Notes: generated from the sequence alone by a model not told the origin. Shown: positions 33,903-45,010, counted from the stretch's first letter. The stretch is DNA of 64,000 bases from Megalopta genalis (GCF_051020955.1 NC_135018.1:1798001-1862000), one strand, 5' to 3'. Numbers and translations are program-made.

Positions 33903-34130
33903 TAGACTGTTGTAAATCGATGCGAAGACAAAAGAAGTGCGAAACAATGCATATGAAGACGTTTATTTGGTTCAAACGATGAGCGGGTGAGCTTCTAGAG
34001 CAAGCCACTATAGTGGCGTGTCGTTCAGAGAGATGACATCCGCGAAAGCCACTATAGTGGCGTGTCGTTCTGAAAGATGATATCCGCGGAAGCCACTATA
34101 GTGACGCGTCGTGCCTAAAAGGTTAATCGC
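33903..34130. mobile_element. Right part of a TTAA element with CCACTATAGTGG boxes
   Basis: Matches 18723-18947: three boxes in a row (the third mutated to CACTATAGTGAC), then CGTGCCTAAAAGGTTAA. Its left portion, present at 18252-18357, is replaced here by unrelated sequence up to the MITE, so the TTAA element is truncated exactly at the MITE's left end. Confidence 0.8.
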
Positions 34131-34159
34131 AGCTAACTCCCGTATTCTTGCGCATCCGC

Positions 34160-34285
34160 GCTATAATATAATTAAATAATATAATTAAATAATATAAAAT
34201 AATATAAATAATAATAATTAAATAATATAAAATAATATAAATAATAATAATTAAATAATATTAAATAATATAAATAATATAATTT
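34160..34285. repeat. TAATATAAATAATAATTAAA array
   Basis: Irregular AT units of about 20-30 bp. Confidence 0.8.
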
Positions 34286-35087
34286 TCGACGCGTTTTCAA
34301 TCGCTCGAACGTACCATACCGCTGCTAAAATCGGCCAGTTTATTCAAATAAGCGATCCTTCGGCCTAATAATTGTTTAAACGTCGCTTTCATAGTCGCTG
34401 TACGAAATAATGCGAGGCCCGCTCTTCCATTCGGTTTACAGCCGCGAGAACGTTGCTTAGCGGAAAATGTCCGCGCCGGAACTCGTTATTTTATTCCGCG
34501 ACGGAGTCGCTCCGCGGTTCGAAACATTATTAGCCGGCTCGTTAACAGGCGTCGATACTTTCGATGAATAACGAATACAGTCGCCGTTAGAATGCTGCCG
34601 ATATTGTGCGCGTGAAATGGGGCCATCGGAACGGCGCTCCTCTTCTTCTTCCATGGGGGATCGAAACTTGTTGAAAAATACACACGCAGTCGGCCGGCGC
34701 GTCGCATCGGCGGACATTTAACGGCGTCATAAAAGTCGTCAGCGAATATCTAACGAGGCGAAGTTTTCGTCGGTTCATTAAACTTTCGGCGCGATCGTAC
34801 CGCGGATAAAAAAGAAAAAAGAAAAAAGGACGCGTCGCCGTTGCCGAAGTTTGTTTCGCTGTTCGGCAAATACGAGCTTCTTTTCCAATTTTCTTACGGT
34901 GTCAATGTTCTGTAGGCATTTCTGCGAGCTATTTGCGTGCTCGATACGAGAAACAGAGCTTTTTATTCTTGTTCTTATTATAGGCTCGTTCATTTTCGCT
35001 TGGCAACTGCAAGGTCGCTTGCGACCACGTGTCTTGGAATTAACCTCAAAATTAACCTTATACGTATGGCTTATATTTTAGAATTAT
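34286..35087. other. Single-copy block, no gene identified
   Basis: Several 60-85-codon frames on both strands overlap each other (34457-34778, 34778-35164). None shows a domain. Confidence 0.45.
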
Positions 35088-35218
35088 TATTATGTTTTAT
35101 ATTATTATTACTGTTATTATTACTGTTATATAGTATTATTCTAACATTCAATGACAATATATAACAATATATAACAGTGTATAATATTCAATAACAATGT
35201 ATAGCAATATTTAACATT

Positions 35219-35279
<61 letters not shown>

Positions 35280-35690
35280 CAATTATATATATATATAAAA
35301 TTAATATTTAATATAGTAATAATATTAATATAATATTATATACAATATATATGTATGATTTCAATATATTATTATACACTATATTTATTATTATATAATT
35401 ATAATTTACATATATAATTAATATAATTTTATTATTATGTTTTATATTATTATTACTGTTATCATTACTGTTATATAGTATTATTATAACATTCAATGAC
35501 AATATATAACAATATATAACAGTGTATAATATTCAATAACAATGTATAGCAATATATAACATTCAATATAATATAATAATATTATATAATAATATTAATA
35601 TAATATTATATACAATATATATGTATGATCACAATAGATTATTGCACACTATATTTATTATTATATAATTATAATATTACTACGCATCAA
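35088..35690. repeat. AT-rich direct duplication, 345 bp offset, with (AT)n
   Basis: TTATGTTTTATATTATTATT followed by ACATTCAATGACAATATATA occurs at about 35091 and again at 35436. Between them lies a pure (AT)28 run at 35221-35276, and TACAATATATATGTATGAT occurs twice (35341, 35609). Confidence 0.85.
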
Positions 35691-36315
35691 TTAGCACATA
35701 TTTATTATTAGATGTTGATTTATTTTTATAAACCTGCGTACACGGATAAAGGAGAAATAGCACAGTTCGATCGAACGTTGACCTACACTACTTGCATTCG
35801 GTTCGGTCTATCCGACACTAGCTTTAACGATGTTAATCACCGGCAATTACGAGCCTACAGAATATCGAATTAACAAGTACAGGTTCGCGTTGCAACGTAG
35901 AACCCGCCACTGTTCATTATTATTTTCAGCCGCGATACTAGAACGCGCGATATATGCCCCATGTGATTCTCATGGGAAGCTGTTGCGCACCGTGCCCCAC
36001 GGAACAAAATTAATTGTGGCCATTAACTTGTTTGCACGTGGAAATAGTTTCGTGTCGAATACACGTCGGTTACGCCGGAGCTGTGCCCAAATAAATAAGC
36101 ATTGTAGAGAATTTGTGAAAAATACCCGCGATTTCAATGGAACAATTGTTCCACTGTTTCAGCTGTTTTATCTGCGCGCGTCGATAAATACGAAGGGTTG
36201 CTGTTTGCGTGTCCGGAGTTGGCGACACCCGGCGGTGCTGGACGCCATCCGGCACGTTCGTCGTAAAGTTTCACCTTTCCATGATTTTACAGGAAAATTA
36301 TTTTCAAAGTATGCG
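35691..36315. other. Single-copy block, no gene identified
   Basis: A 171-codon plus-strand frame (35830-36345) runs through this block, but its last codons are the mariner tip at 36316, so at least its end is not genuine coding. No domain recognised. Confidence 0.4.
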
Positions 36316-36388
36316 TTAGGTCTACCGGAAAGTTCTGTCCGATAGTGTCACTTCGAGTTTCAATTCATATGCACATGTTGATTTGAGA
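36316..36388. mobile_element. mariner tip fragment
   Basis: TTAGGTCTACCGGAAAGTTC followed by TGTCCG matches the end of the mariner at 39831 (TTAGGTCTACCGGAAAGTGC, TGTCCG). The remainder differs. A weak opposite end may lie near 37622 (GAACTTTCCG). Confidence 0.6.
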
Positions 36389-36390
36389 CG

Positions 36391-37558
36391 TATGAGCCGT
36401 TTATTTTGAAAGTGGCATAAGACACTTTACCGTAATGAAAAGTGGTGATTTTTTAATGTTTATACGAAATTATTTATACTGAGATATATCAATATATATT
36501 GTATTATCAATAGATATATCAATGTATATTGTATTATCAATGGATATATCAATATATATTGTACTATCAATAGATATATCAATATATATATATTGTATTA
36601 TCAATAGATATATCAATATATATATATTGTATTATCAATAGATATATCAATATATACTGTATTATCAATAGATATATCAATATATATTTTATTATCAATA
36701 GATATATCAATATATATTGTACTATCAATAGATATATCAATATATATTGTATTATCAATAGATATATCAATAGATGTATCAATATATATTTTATTATCAA
36801 TAGAAATATCAATATATATATCAATATATACTGTATTATCAATAGATATATCAATATATATATTGTATTATCAATAGATATATCAATATATACTGTATTA
36901 TCAATAGATATATCAATATATATTTTATTATCAATAGATATATCAATATATATTGTACTATCAATAGATATATCAATATATATTGTATTATCAATAGATA
37001 TATCAATATATATTGTATTATCAATAGATATATCAATATATATTTTATTATCGATAGATATATCAATATATATTGTACTATCAATAGATATATCAATATA
37101 TATTGTATTATCAATAGATATATCAATAGATGTATCAATATATATTTTATTATCAATAGAAATATCAATATATATATTGTATTATCAATAGATATATCAA
37201 TATATACTGTATTATCAATAGATATATCAATAGATATTTTATTATCAATAGATATATCAATATATATTGTACTATCAATAGATATATCAATATATATTGT
37301 ATTATCAATAGATATATCAATATGTATTGTATTATCAATAGATGTATCAATATATATTTTATTATCAATAGATATATCAATATATATTGTATTATCAATA
37401 GATATATCAATACATAGAGTATCCTGAGATAACAAATACAAGTAAATCTTCTCGAAAGTTAGCATCCATATTTTGAAACGTGTTAAAACGCAAACCCTTA
37501 AATATATCGACTTAAAAACGAAGTGACTTATGCCACTTTCAAAACAAAACGGCTCATA
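36391..37558. mobile_element. TA-flanked inverted-repeat element with an internal satellite
   Basis: Ends TA-TGAGCCGTTTATTTTGAA and TTCAAAACAAAACGGCTCA-TA, with inner inverted AGTGGCATAAG-type motifs. Unique left part A is 36431-36482, unique right part B is 37418-37515; between them sits the 30 bp array. The copy at 40317-41226 has A and B joined through about a dozen bases, so the array is an expansion within the element. Confidence 0.85.
36482..37424. repeat. 30 bp satellite, about 31 copies
   Basis: Unit TATCAATAGATATATCAATA followed by TATATTGTAT. Variants: TTTTAT or ACTGTAT tails, and CGATAGA for CAATAGA. Thirty being a multiple of three keeps minus-strand frames open (204 codons), which I do not regard as a gene. 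Confidence 0.95.
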
Positions 37559-38120
37559 TGCAGCCGATTAAATCTGCTCTAACCTTGGTTTCGAACGAGA
37601 TACGTAATGCGTCGAAAACGCAATGAACTTTCCGAAGATGGAGGCGAGGTCAGCGAAACGATTAAAGCGGAGATCGTAATTAGTGACGGTTGGCGTCGGT
37701 AAGATTCAATCTACGACGATCGGAGCCCGGAATCGAAGCTGTCCGGGAGGAAAAACAGCCGGTGAAAATGGCTCGTGTATCTTGAAAAATAAGTGTCGAA
37801 TCGAGTAGCGAACGGGCTGACGTTAATTAAAAGTGGCCCCCCTCCGTAGAAGGAAGACCTCTCGTCCGGGAATTTCTCCAATGGATTTACCGATAATGGA
37901 TCGAACGTTTTTCGCCGGGGGGATAATCTTCTAACGCGTACTTTTTGCTCTTTAAACTTCCCCCAGTTTTTAACTTCCGCGATTCCCTCGTTAAGATAAA
38001 GGACAAAAGGTGGCTCTACGCTTGAGCCAGTCATCCAACGATTATTTTAGTTACGTTCGCGGTGGATTCGGCACGCGCGCCTCCGTTCGGCTGCTACCGA
38101 TTTACTGTGAAAGTTAAATC
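37559..38120. other. Single-copy block, no gene identified
   Basis: A 107-codon minus-strand frame at 37711-38034 has no recognised domain. Confidence 0.45.
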
Positions 38121-38990
38121 TAAGAGATATTGATAATATCTATTGATGATATATATTGTTATATCTATTGATAATACAATATATATTGATATATCTATTG
38201 ATAATAAAATATATATTGATATATCTATTGATAATAAAATATATATTGATATATCTATTGATTATAAAATATATATTGATATATCTATTGCTAATACACA
38301 ATATATATTCATAATATATCTAGTGATATACATATCTGTTGATAATACAATATATATTGATATATCTATTGATAATTCAATATCTATTGATATATCTATT
38401 GATAATACAATATATATTGATATATCTATTGATATATCTATTTATAATACAATATCTATTGATATATCTATTGATAATACAATATATATTGATATATCTA
38501 TTGATAATAAAATATATATTGATATATCTATTGATAATAAAATATATATTGATATATCTATTGATTATAAAATATATATTGATATATCTATTGCTAATAC
38601 ACAATATATATTCATAATATATCTAGTGATATACATATCTGTTGATAATACAATATATATTGATATATCTATTGATAATTCAATATCTATTGATATATCT
38701 ATTGATAATACAATATATATTGATATATCTATTGACAATATATATTGATATACATATCTATTGATAATACAATATATATTGATATATCTATTGATATACG
38801 CATCTACTGATAATATATATTGATATACCTATTGATATATCTATTGACATATTTATTGATATATCTATTGACATATCTATTGATATATCTATTGATATAT
38901 CTATTGACATATCTATTGACATATCTATTGATATATCTATTGACATATCTATCGATATATCCATTGACAATATCTATCGATATATCTATA
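38121..38990. repeat. Second 30 bp satellite array, inverted relative to the first
   Basis: Unit is the reverse complement of the first array: ATATCTATTGATAATACAAT followed by ATATATTGAT. An internal higher-order duplication repeats a marker (ATATCTAGTGATATACATAT) about 303 bp apart (38318 and 38621). From about 38820 the array decays into 12 bp units, ATATCTATTGAC and ATATCTATTGAT. Confidence 0.95.
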
Positions 38991-39830
38991 ATATAACTCA
39001 ATTACAGTTGTACAACGCAATCATCTGAACGCAATCAGTTTCGAAATGCTAATCGTACGCGTGGGAAGCTCCCTGTGGGACAAGTGTTTCTCGGATTCAC
39101 TTAAACGGTGGACGGTGAGAGAGGGATAATAACGTTGAAAAATATTCGGGTGCCAGTTTCGGAAACGGCCGTTAATTTCTTCGAGTGGTCGGGCCCACTC
39201 GATCGGAATCCCCGGACGAGAACACGACGACGGAACGGCGAAGATGCGACCATAACGAACCGTAGGACTTTACGGAGCGTGAATAAGCACACGGGAACGG
39301 CGCAATTGTTCCCATAAATACGTCGTTAAACGGGAGCGTTCGTTGTTACGAGTTCCGTGCCGGTGCACCAAAGATTTCGCACTCGGACACCGGAGTTCGC
39401 AACCAAGAATTCCGTGGAATTCGCGCACACCCGAAGAACTTGCATACCGATAATTCTTATCGTTAGCGTCGGGCTGAAATTCTACACGGAAAGCCGATCC
39501 TCCTACACACGTAATCTGCTTTGGTCTCTTCTTTAATCTCAACTATTAACGTGTGCACCACTCGATATATTGTATTATATTAAATAACGGTTAATATTAA
39601 TATTCTATGAATTCATTCTCATTACGATCTCTCGAGTAAATTTAACTTTATTAGGATGAACAATATACGAAACGCTTGCAGCAATAATGAAAGAAAATGT
39701 AAATGTTGTAAATGTCGATTGATAGGCTTCCAATAAATGAAGTGCCAAGAACATCATTTCGGAGACTCGTTATTTAGCACTCTCGGAAATAGTCACTAAG
39801 CCCGGGTACTTTTGGACCCACACTAATATA
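38991..39830. other. Single-copy block, no gene identified
   Basis: GC-richer from 39050 to 39530, with 60-90-codon frames on both strands that overlap each other. Confidence 0.45.
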
Positions 39831-40215
39831 TTAGGTCTACCGGAAAGTGCTGTCCGTTTTCGAATTGAAATATAACACAATTTTCATACATTTAATAATA
39901 TTTATTGTAGAATATACTTTCCACCGTTACTTACGACTTCTTGCCAGCGTGATGGCAACTTGTAAATGCCATTTTAAAAAAATGATTTATTTTTAGAGGC
40001 GAAGAACTCGACTAATGCTTGGTCGACATCAGCTTCGGTTTTGAATTTTTTTTCCTGTAAAAAGTTTTGCAAAGAGAGAAACAAGCGATAATCGGAGGGT
40101 GCTAGGTCTGGGGAGTATGGTGGATGCGACAGAATTTCCCAGCCTAGCTCTGCGATTTTCTGACGAGTCGCCGAAGCAGCATGTGGTCTGGCATTATCAT
40201 CGGTGGCCATGTTTT
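39831..40215 (-). mobile_element. mariner, 5'-truncated copy (minus strand)
   Basis: Starts with the tip TTAGGTCTACCGGAAAGTGC and contains the C-terminal third of a mariner transposase on the minus strand. No matching opposite tip is found before the next element at 40317, so the transposase start and 5' end are lost. Confidence 0.85.
39974..40210 (-). pseudogene. mariner transposase, C-terminal fragment
   Basis: About 78 residues. Motifs in order: DNARPH with the second catalytic Asp, then WEILSHPPYSPDLAPSDY, where the final Asp is 35 positions later (34 between), the DD34D spacing of mariner transposases. The C-terminal segment ends KNKSFF. Full-length family members are about 345 residues, so the N-terminal DNA-binding domain and first catalytic Asp are missing. 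Inactive. Confidence 0.9.
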
Positions 40216-40316
40216 CACGATCGCGTCTCGCTTAATAATGACATGAGACATCTTTGTTTCAGTTTATTTAGGAGAGTACATGTGTGTAAATGCAATGATA
40301 AAGAGAGATAGTCATA

Positions 40317-41226
40317 TATGTGCTGTTTATTTTGAAAGTGGTATAAGTCACTTTGTTAATGCTCGCGGTCGATCTTGCGATCGTTCGAGCTTTGAGAAAT
40401 TTGCACGTTAGTGTGTCGACTAAAACTCTATTTTTGCTAACCGGGTGCTCCAGCAATTAGCTTCCCGGGAGACCTCTGTATCCACTGACGGCTCAGGGTG
40501 GATCAGTATAAATACAAATCAGGACTGAATACAGATCAGGACTGAAGACAAATCAGGTCTAAATACGAATCAGGTCTAATGGACAGATGAGGACTGTCGA
40601 ATAACCGTGTGACATCCACGAGGTCACCTCGGTTATCCCTACCTTTACTTAAGGGTGGGCGGCGAGGAAAAACTGCCCAATCACGGCAGGCTCAAAACCG
40701 AACGCTAATTGGTTACAATGAAGATGGTTGGGACCTTTGGAAAGGGTACTGCGAACGCCCCCAGATGAGATTCCTCCTCAAGGGAAAATTTGGAAATCTA
40801 CCCCATCTGGAAGCAATTACGCCGAGTGGTCCAAGTCCCAACTCCGCTAACGGCCTGGTCGTAAATCAAGGATAAGTCCTTTACCGAGGACCACCAAAAA
40901 ATGGTCGACGGGGCCCATGAGTTTTACCATGTCGAAAACTAACGTTTCCGCCACCGGGGTGACAGGCCCACACCCTAGCCATCAAGGACCCATGTGCCTG
41001 GCCCCCGCCATGAAGCCCAGATGGGGAATCCCTAACACACTTTGTTTTTAAGTCGATATATTTAAGGGTTTGCGTTTTAACACGTTTAAAAATATGGATG
41101 CTAACTTTGGAGAAGATTTACTTGTATTTGTTATCTTAGGATACCGATATTTTTCTCAGTATAAATAATTTCGTGTAAACATTAAAAAATCACCACTTAA
41201 AGTAAAGTGACTTATGCCACTTTTGC
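40317..41226. mobile_element. TA-flanked inverted-repeat element, array-free copy carrying an insertion
   Basis: Reverse orientation relative to 36391. Left end TATGTGCTGTTTATTTTGAA with AAGTGGTATAAGTCACTT; right side 41036-41147 is reverse B (CGATATATTTAAGGGTTTGC) and 41156-41203 is reverse A (AATTTCGTGTAAACATTAAA). B and A are joined by about CCGATATTTTTCT, not by an array. The outer right tip is lost after TATGCCACTTTT. Confidence 0.85.
40358..41037. mobile_element. 680 bp insertion with a 9 bp target duplication, unclassified
   Basis: CACTTTGTT occurs at 40349-40357 and 41038-41046, exactly flanking a segment absent from the sister element at 36391. The insert starts AATGCTCGCGGTCGATC and ends GGGGAATCCCTAACA, without terminal inverted repeats or poly(A). 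It carries a four-fold ~17 bp repeat (ATACAAATCAGGACTGA type, 40509-40580) and GC-rich sequence with an 88-codon frame. A retroelement fragment is possible, but no reverse transcriptase is visible. Confidence 0.65.
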
Positions 41227-42772
41227 CGAGACATTTTGTTAGAAGAATTCCATCGTTTCATGAGTTACGCGAAGTACTTCTAATATTTTTTCTTTTTCGA
41301 GATTTAATACAATAATTTATTACATAGGTTCGTCGTTCATGCGGCGTTTTATCATTTGCAGAAAAAGCGAGGAAATATAGGTGACACCTCTCATTTACTA
41401 ATTATACACCTGTCATTTACTAATTAATCGATCAATAATTTATTTCAAGTGCCAGCCTCATAACCAGGTCTATTTACACTCTGTTCCGATTTTTTATACG
41501 TTTCTACTTATCACGTTTTAACAATATTCCCCCCCCCCTCCTTTTTTATCAATATTCCTTGCCTTAATACCTTGCCTTTCTAAACTAGTTACATTATATT
41601 TTATTAATTATATTACATCAAGCTATTATAAACCATATCTTCCGCGTAAACCTTTTCCAAAATGATAAACTGAAATAAATTATTTCTAATTTTTGACGGT
41701 CGAGTTTCAAACTATAACGTACGTACGTTCGAACAACGTCGAATAATCTGCAATTAAGATTCGGATAACAGAGTCTCGATATTTCGGAAAAAATACTCGG
41801 ATTCTGTAAAATTCGGAAAGAACGATTTCAATTTTTGTCGACGCACCGCGCGTTGTTCCGTTATTTTGTTCAAATCGATTCCGAAACGGAATATCGTTGC
41901 ACCCCAAGCAGAAGAGCGGGGATGGGGCGTGAGGGGAGGGGGAGGGCGGGATTGCAAGAATTCAATTTTGCAACCGAAAGGAGCAGAGCGTATCGGCCGT
42001 TGTTTTTGTTTTGTTGAAAGGACAACGGCACTGTTTGATCAATGGGAAGAATAACGGAACTGCGGAGAGACGTAAATCAACTTTTTCGGAACGTCAACAC
42101 GACCTCGAATGCAAAACAGTTTCATCGTTATTCCGTCTAGTTGGCCGGGGTAATCAATTCGTGGAAATTCTCGGATTAAAACACGCGGGCGGGGTGGGAA
42201 AAAAAGAGAGCCGTGAGAAAGAATTCAGCTGCGAAACGGGCCGGTGTTAGGAAATGGCGTCGTTACGGGGTTCCGCTCGCGCGCCGTCAGCCAATTATTG
42301 ATTTCAAAACGCCTCATCCCATTGTTCGAGCCATTTCTCGCCTATGCTCGCGAAATAGTACTTCTAACCCAGTTTTCTCTGACCTGATTCCGAGTTAATA
42401 GGACCGGCGCACGAGTGCGAAATAATTCCCTTTCGGAATACGTACTCCTCTCTGCTCTAACAAGTTTTCGACCAATTCTCCCGGTTTCTTTTTATTAAAC
42501 ATACAACGTCCGCGGAAATGGAATAAAACTCTGCTTTTTTCTAGCATTCCTCGTCCAGTTATTGGCCCGCAGCCGGACCGGTTGCTGCGGGTCGATCAAT
42601 TACCGTGCCTTTCGTTCGCTTTCGGTCGTAATTAACGTTGTATTTATCGAATAAGACGCGTGGAATTTGTTTGTTGGAATATAAACGAGATGGAAGAACG
42701 AACAATTCGAGAGTAGATGAAATAAAATCAGAGAATATTAAAAAATTAACAAAACTGAAGCAATGCGGAGAT
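41227..42772. other. Spacer; foldback-family piece at 42553-42670
   Basis: AT-rich to 41900 with a C9-10 run at 41530, then GC-richer to 42500. At 42605-42655 GTGCCTTTCGTTCGCTTTCG and following bases resemble the arm of the element at 28838. Short frames only. Confidence 0.45.
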
Positions 42773-43420
42773 TTAACCCTTTGCACTCGGATGTCCCCTG
42801 AGAGGAGACGCACCAATGTTTAATATAATATATATATAAGAGAAACTATAGTTTTACACCTTCTTTAATTAAATAAAAGTTCCAATTGAAAGATCAAATA
42901 GTGAAAAGTATTACTAAACTAAAAGTATCAAAATTATTACATATAATTCAATATATTATTATATGTAATTATATGTAATAATTTTGATACTTTTAGTTTA
43001 GTAATATTTTTTACTATTTGATCTTATATTTAGATATATATATAATTAGAATCAGTTTATTTAGAATCAGTTTCGTTGTTAAATATTATCGTTGAATTCC
43101 AAGAAATTGGTTGAATGGAATCATATATATATATATTGAATCATATGTAATAATTTTGATACTTTTAGTTTAGTAATACTTTTTACTATTTAATCTTTCA
43201 AGTGGAACTTTTATTTAATTAAAGAAGGTGTAAAAATATAGTTTCTCTTTATGAGTTAACTTTATGCGTTAACTGACGCGACTCAACTCAGTAAAAACAA
43301 TAACAATTAGAAAAGACGAATTAGAAAATAAGAAACTATTTGCTGGATTGATTTTTCCATTCAACTCATTTCTTGAAATTCAACGATAATATTTAACAAC
43401 GAAACTGATTCTAAATAATA
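42773..43420. mobile_element. TTAA-ended element with interleaved inverted repeats
   Basis: Left end TTAACCCTTTGCACTCGG matches the element at 8853; a near-palindrome (GTC, CCT, AGG, GAC) lies at 42793-42809, 16 nt inside. Arm A (42838-42953, containing TTTAATTAAATAAAAGTTCC) pairs with A' (43137-43252); arm B (43063-43122, AGAATCAGTTTCGTTGTTAA) pairs with B' (43360-43417). A partial third A copy is at 42965-43020. The right TTAA end was not found, so the right boundary is approximate. Confidence 0.7.
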
Positions 43421-44036
43421 CGCGGCTGTTTACATATCCTCTTTGAAATATTCGCTGTTTTCGATGGAACGTTGAAACTCGACGATTCTCTTACAATTTA
43501 TTACAAGCCGGAAGCGTTTAATGCGAACGCATTCGTCGAAGAAAATGTTTCACGAGCACTTCTCCCGCGGTTCCACAGTCTGCGGGATCTTCTTCCTCGG
43601 TGTAACACGGAAATCCGATTTCCCGATAAGTTGTTATCTCCACTAATTTTATTCGAAGCTTAATTAATTTCCAAGCAATCCGTTTTCCTCCTCTGGAAAG
43701 GGCTTTTTCCAGCGGGTAATCGATCGCTTAATCGTCGATAATAGATCTTGTCATCAAGCAGCCCCGAAGGGGGTCGAACCGTTTGTTCCAGCGACGACGG
43801 ACCACTATTGTCGATCAAACGGTCTATTGTGTCGCTATTTTATATCTCGATTGTCCCGTCGGAAGATCGAGCACGCCATTTTCCAAGAATTTTCCCCGGA
43901 AAACACGCTATTCCGTTATCAACACCGCGAACGAATATTGCATCCGTATTGTAATTTCAACGAAACATCGCGATACGCCACGTTCCAAAATTTAGGTTAT
44001 TTTTCGGTGTACAGTAATGTCTCGACACCTCGACTA
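43421..44036. other. Single-copy block, no gene identified
   Basis: Overlapping plus-strand frames of 60-93 codons (43472-44108) run into the composite repeat; none shows a domain. Confidence 0.45.
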
Positions 44037-44072
44037 TACAGGGTGAGCCATTTAAATCGATCCAGTGAAATA

Positions 44073-44556
44073 TTGGGTTGGCAACTAAGTAATCGCCGAT
44101 ATATATAAATAATCGTCGGATATTGTTTGCTCGATGCTCTCGGATAATTGCTAATTTTGCGATTAGATTGCACATAGACGTCTCGTCATTTCATAGATGT
44201 TGATCGAATCGAAGATTCGCTTCCATCGGAATTTGTTTGTTCACGGATAATTGTTCATTTTGAGCTTGGATTGCACGCTTTCGTGATAGCATTTCGTTCG
44301 ATTCAAGATTTTTTTGCAACTCATCGCTTTCGTAATTAGTCTTGCAGAGTGTGAAAGTGTAGACAAAATTGTATCGACGACTGCTGTAAATTCTCCCCAA
44401 TTGTCCTTTGCCTCGTAGCGAATCAGACTCGCGACAGCGCCATCGTCGAACAGAATTCTCGTGTTATTGTAATTTCTCCAGGAAATGCCGAGCTTCGGGT
44501 TGCCGTGAATTTCCCTGCGCCAGCCCAACGACTATGACGTAGGATATATTCTATTG
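44073..44556. mobile_element. Insertion: mariner tip, coding-like module and TTG scar
   Basis: Between GTGAAATA and TATCTTCC (contiguous in the copy at 17549) lie TTGGGTTGGCAACTAAGTAA with following CGCCGAT (a mariner tip), then the module at 44117-44530, then AGGATATATTC-TA-TTG. The right side has no mariner tip; instead TA-TTG-TA (44552-44558) precedes R1 sequence. Confidence 0.75.
44117..44530 (-). pseudogene. Coding-like module, copy 1, frameshifted
   Basis: About 97% identical at nucleotide level, by eye, to 58909-59322. The minus-strand frame includes GNPKLGISWRNYNNTRI and LIRYEAKDNWGEFTAVVD. A T7 run (T8 in the other copy, near 59101) shifts the frame after SCKK, splitting the product into overlapping pieces. 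No family recognised. Sharp boundaries without terminal repeats or a poly(A) tail. Confidence 0.55.
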
Positions 44557-44835
44557 TATCTTCCAGACGGTCGATGATACTAAAAAATGTTTCGAATGAA
44601 AACTGAACGGTTTTAAGGCGCGCCTAATCTGATATTAATAAGATTTTACTAGGCGACTTATCCTAGTCGATTCAGCTCGTCATTCTCTACATAAAAATGC
44701 TAAGGCATTTATTGCGGAAAATCGTTGATTCGGAAGATATTCTAATTTCAGCAATGCTTTTTAATTTTCACAATCTTCGAAGCGTTCAAAAACTCTAAAC
44801 TCTCTTCTAAAATTCGAATATCTTCTAGACAAAAC

Positions 44836-45010
44836 ACAGTAACGTCTCCCTAATTGACGCTCAGATTGACCACAAAAATGGACAATTTAGAAAGTGGAGA
44901 TACGATTGTTCGAGCCTTGGTGACTCGCTTTTTATATAATCGTATCTCCTCTTCCCAAATTATCCATTTTAGTGGACAATCTGAGCGTCAGTAAGGGAGA
45001 CATTACTGTA
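44836..45010. mobile_element. Tc1-like MITE nested in the composite repeat
   Basis: CAGTAACGTCTCCCTAATTG to AGTAAGGGAGACATTACTG-TA. The central loop is shorter than in the copy at 17850: after GCTTTTTATATAATCG the second arm follows directly. Confidence 0.85.

Noticed and set aside
33535..34008. 157-codon frame
   Set aside because: Lies across a MITE with inverted arms; the equivalent region in the copy at 18.4 kb is not open as one frame.
35830..36345. 171-codon plus-strand frame
   Set aside because: Its last codons translate a mariner tip; no domain or splice evidence.
36579..37465. Minus-strand frames of 91-204 codons rich in Ile, Asp and Tyr
   Set aside because: They follow from a 30 bp satellite whose period is a multiple of three; the same unit is open in several frames and in both orientations.
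38143..38748. 201-codon plus-strand frame
   Set aside because: Same satellite in the inverse array; no start context, no non-repeat sequence.
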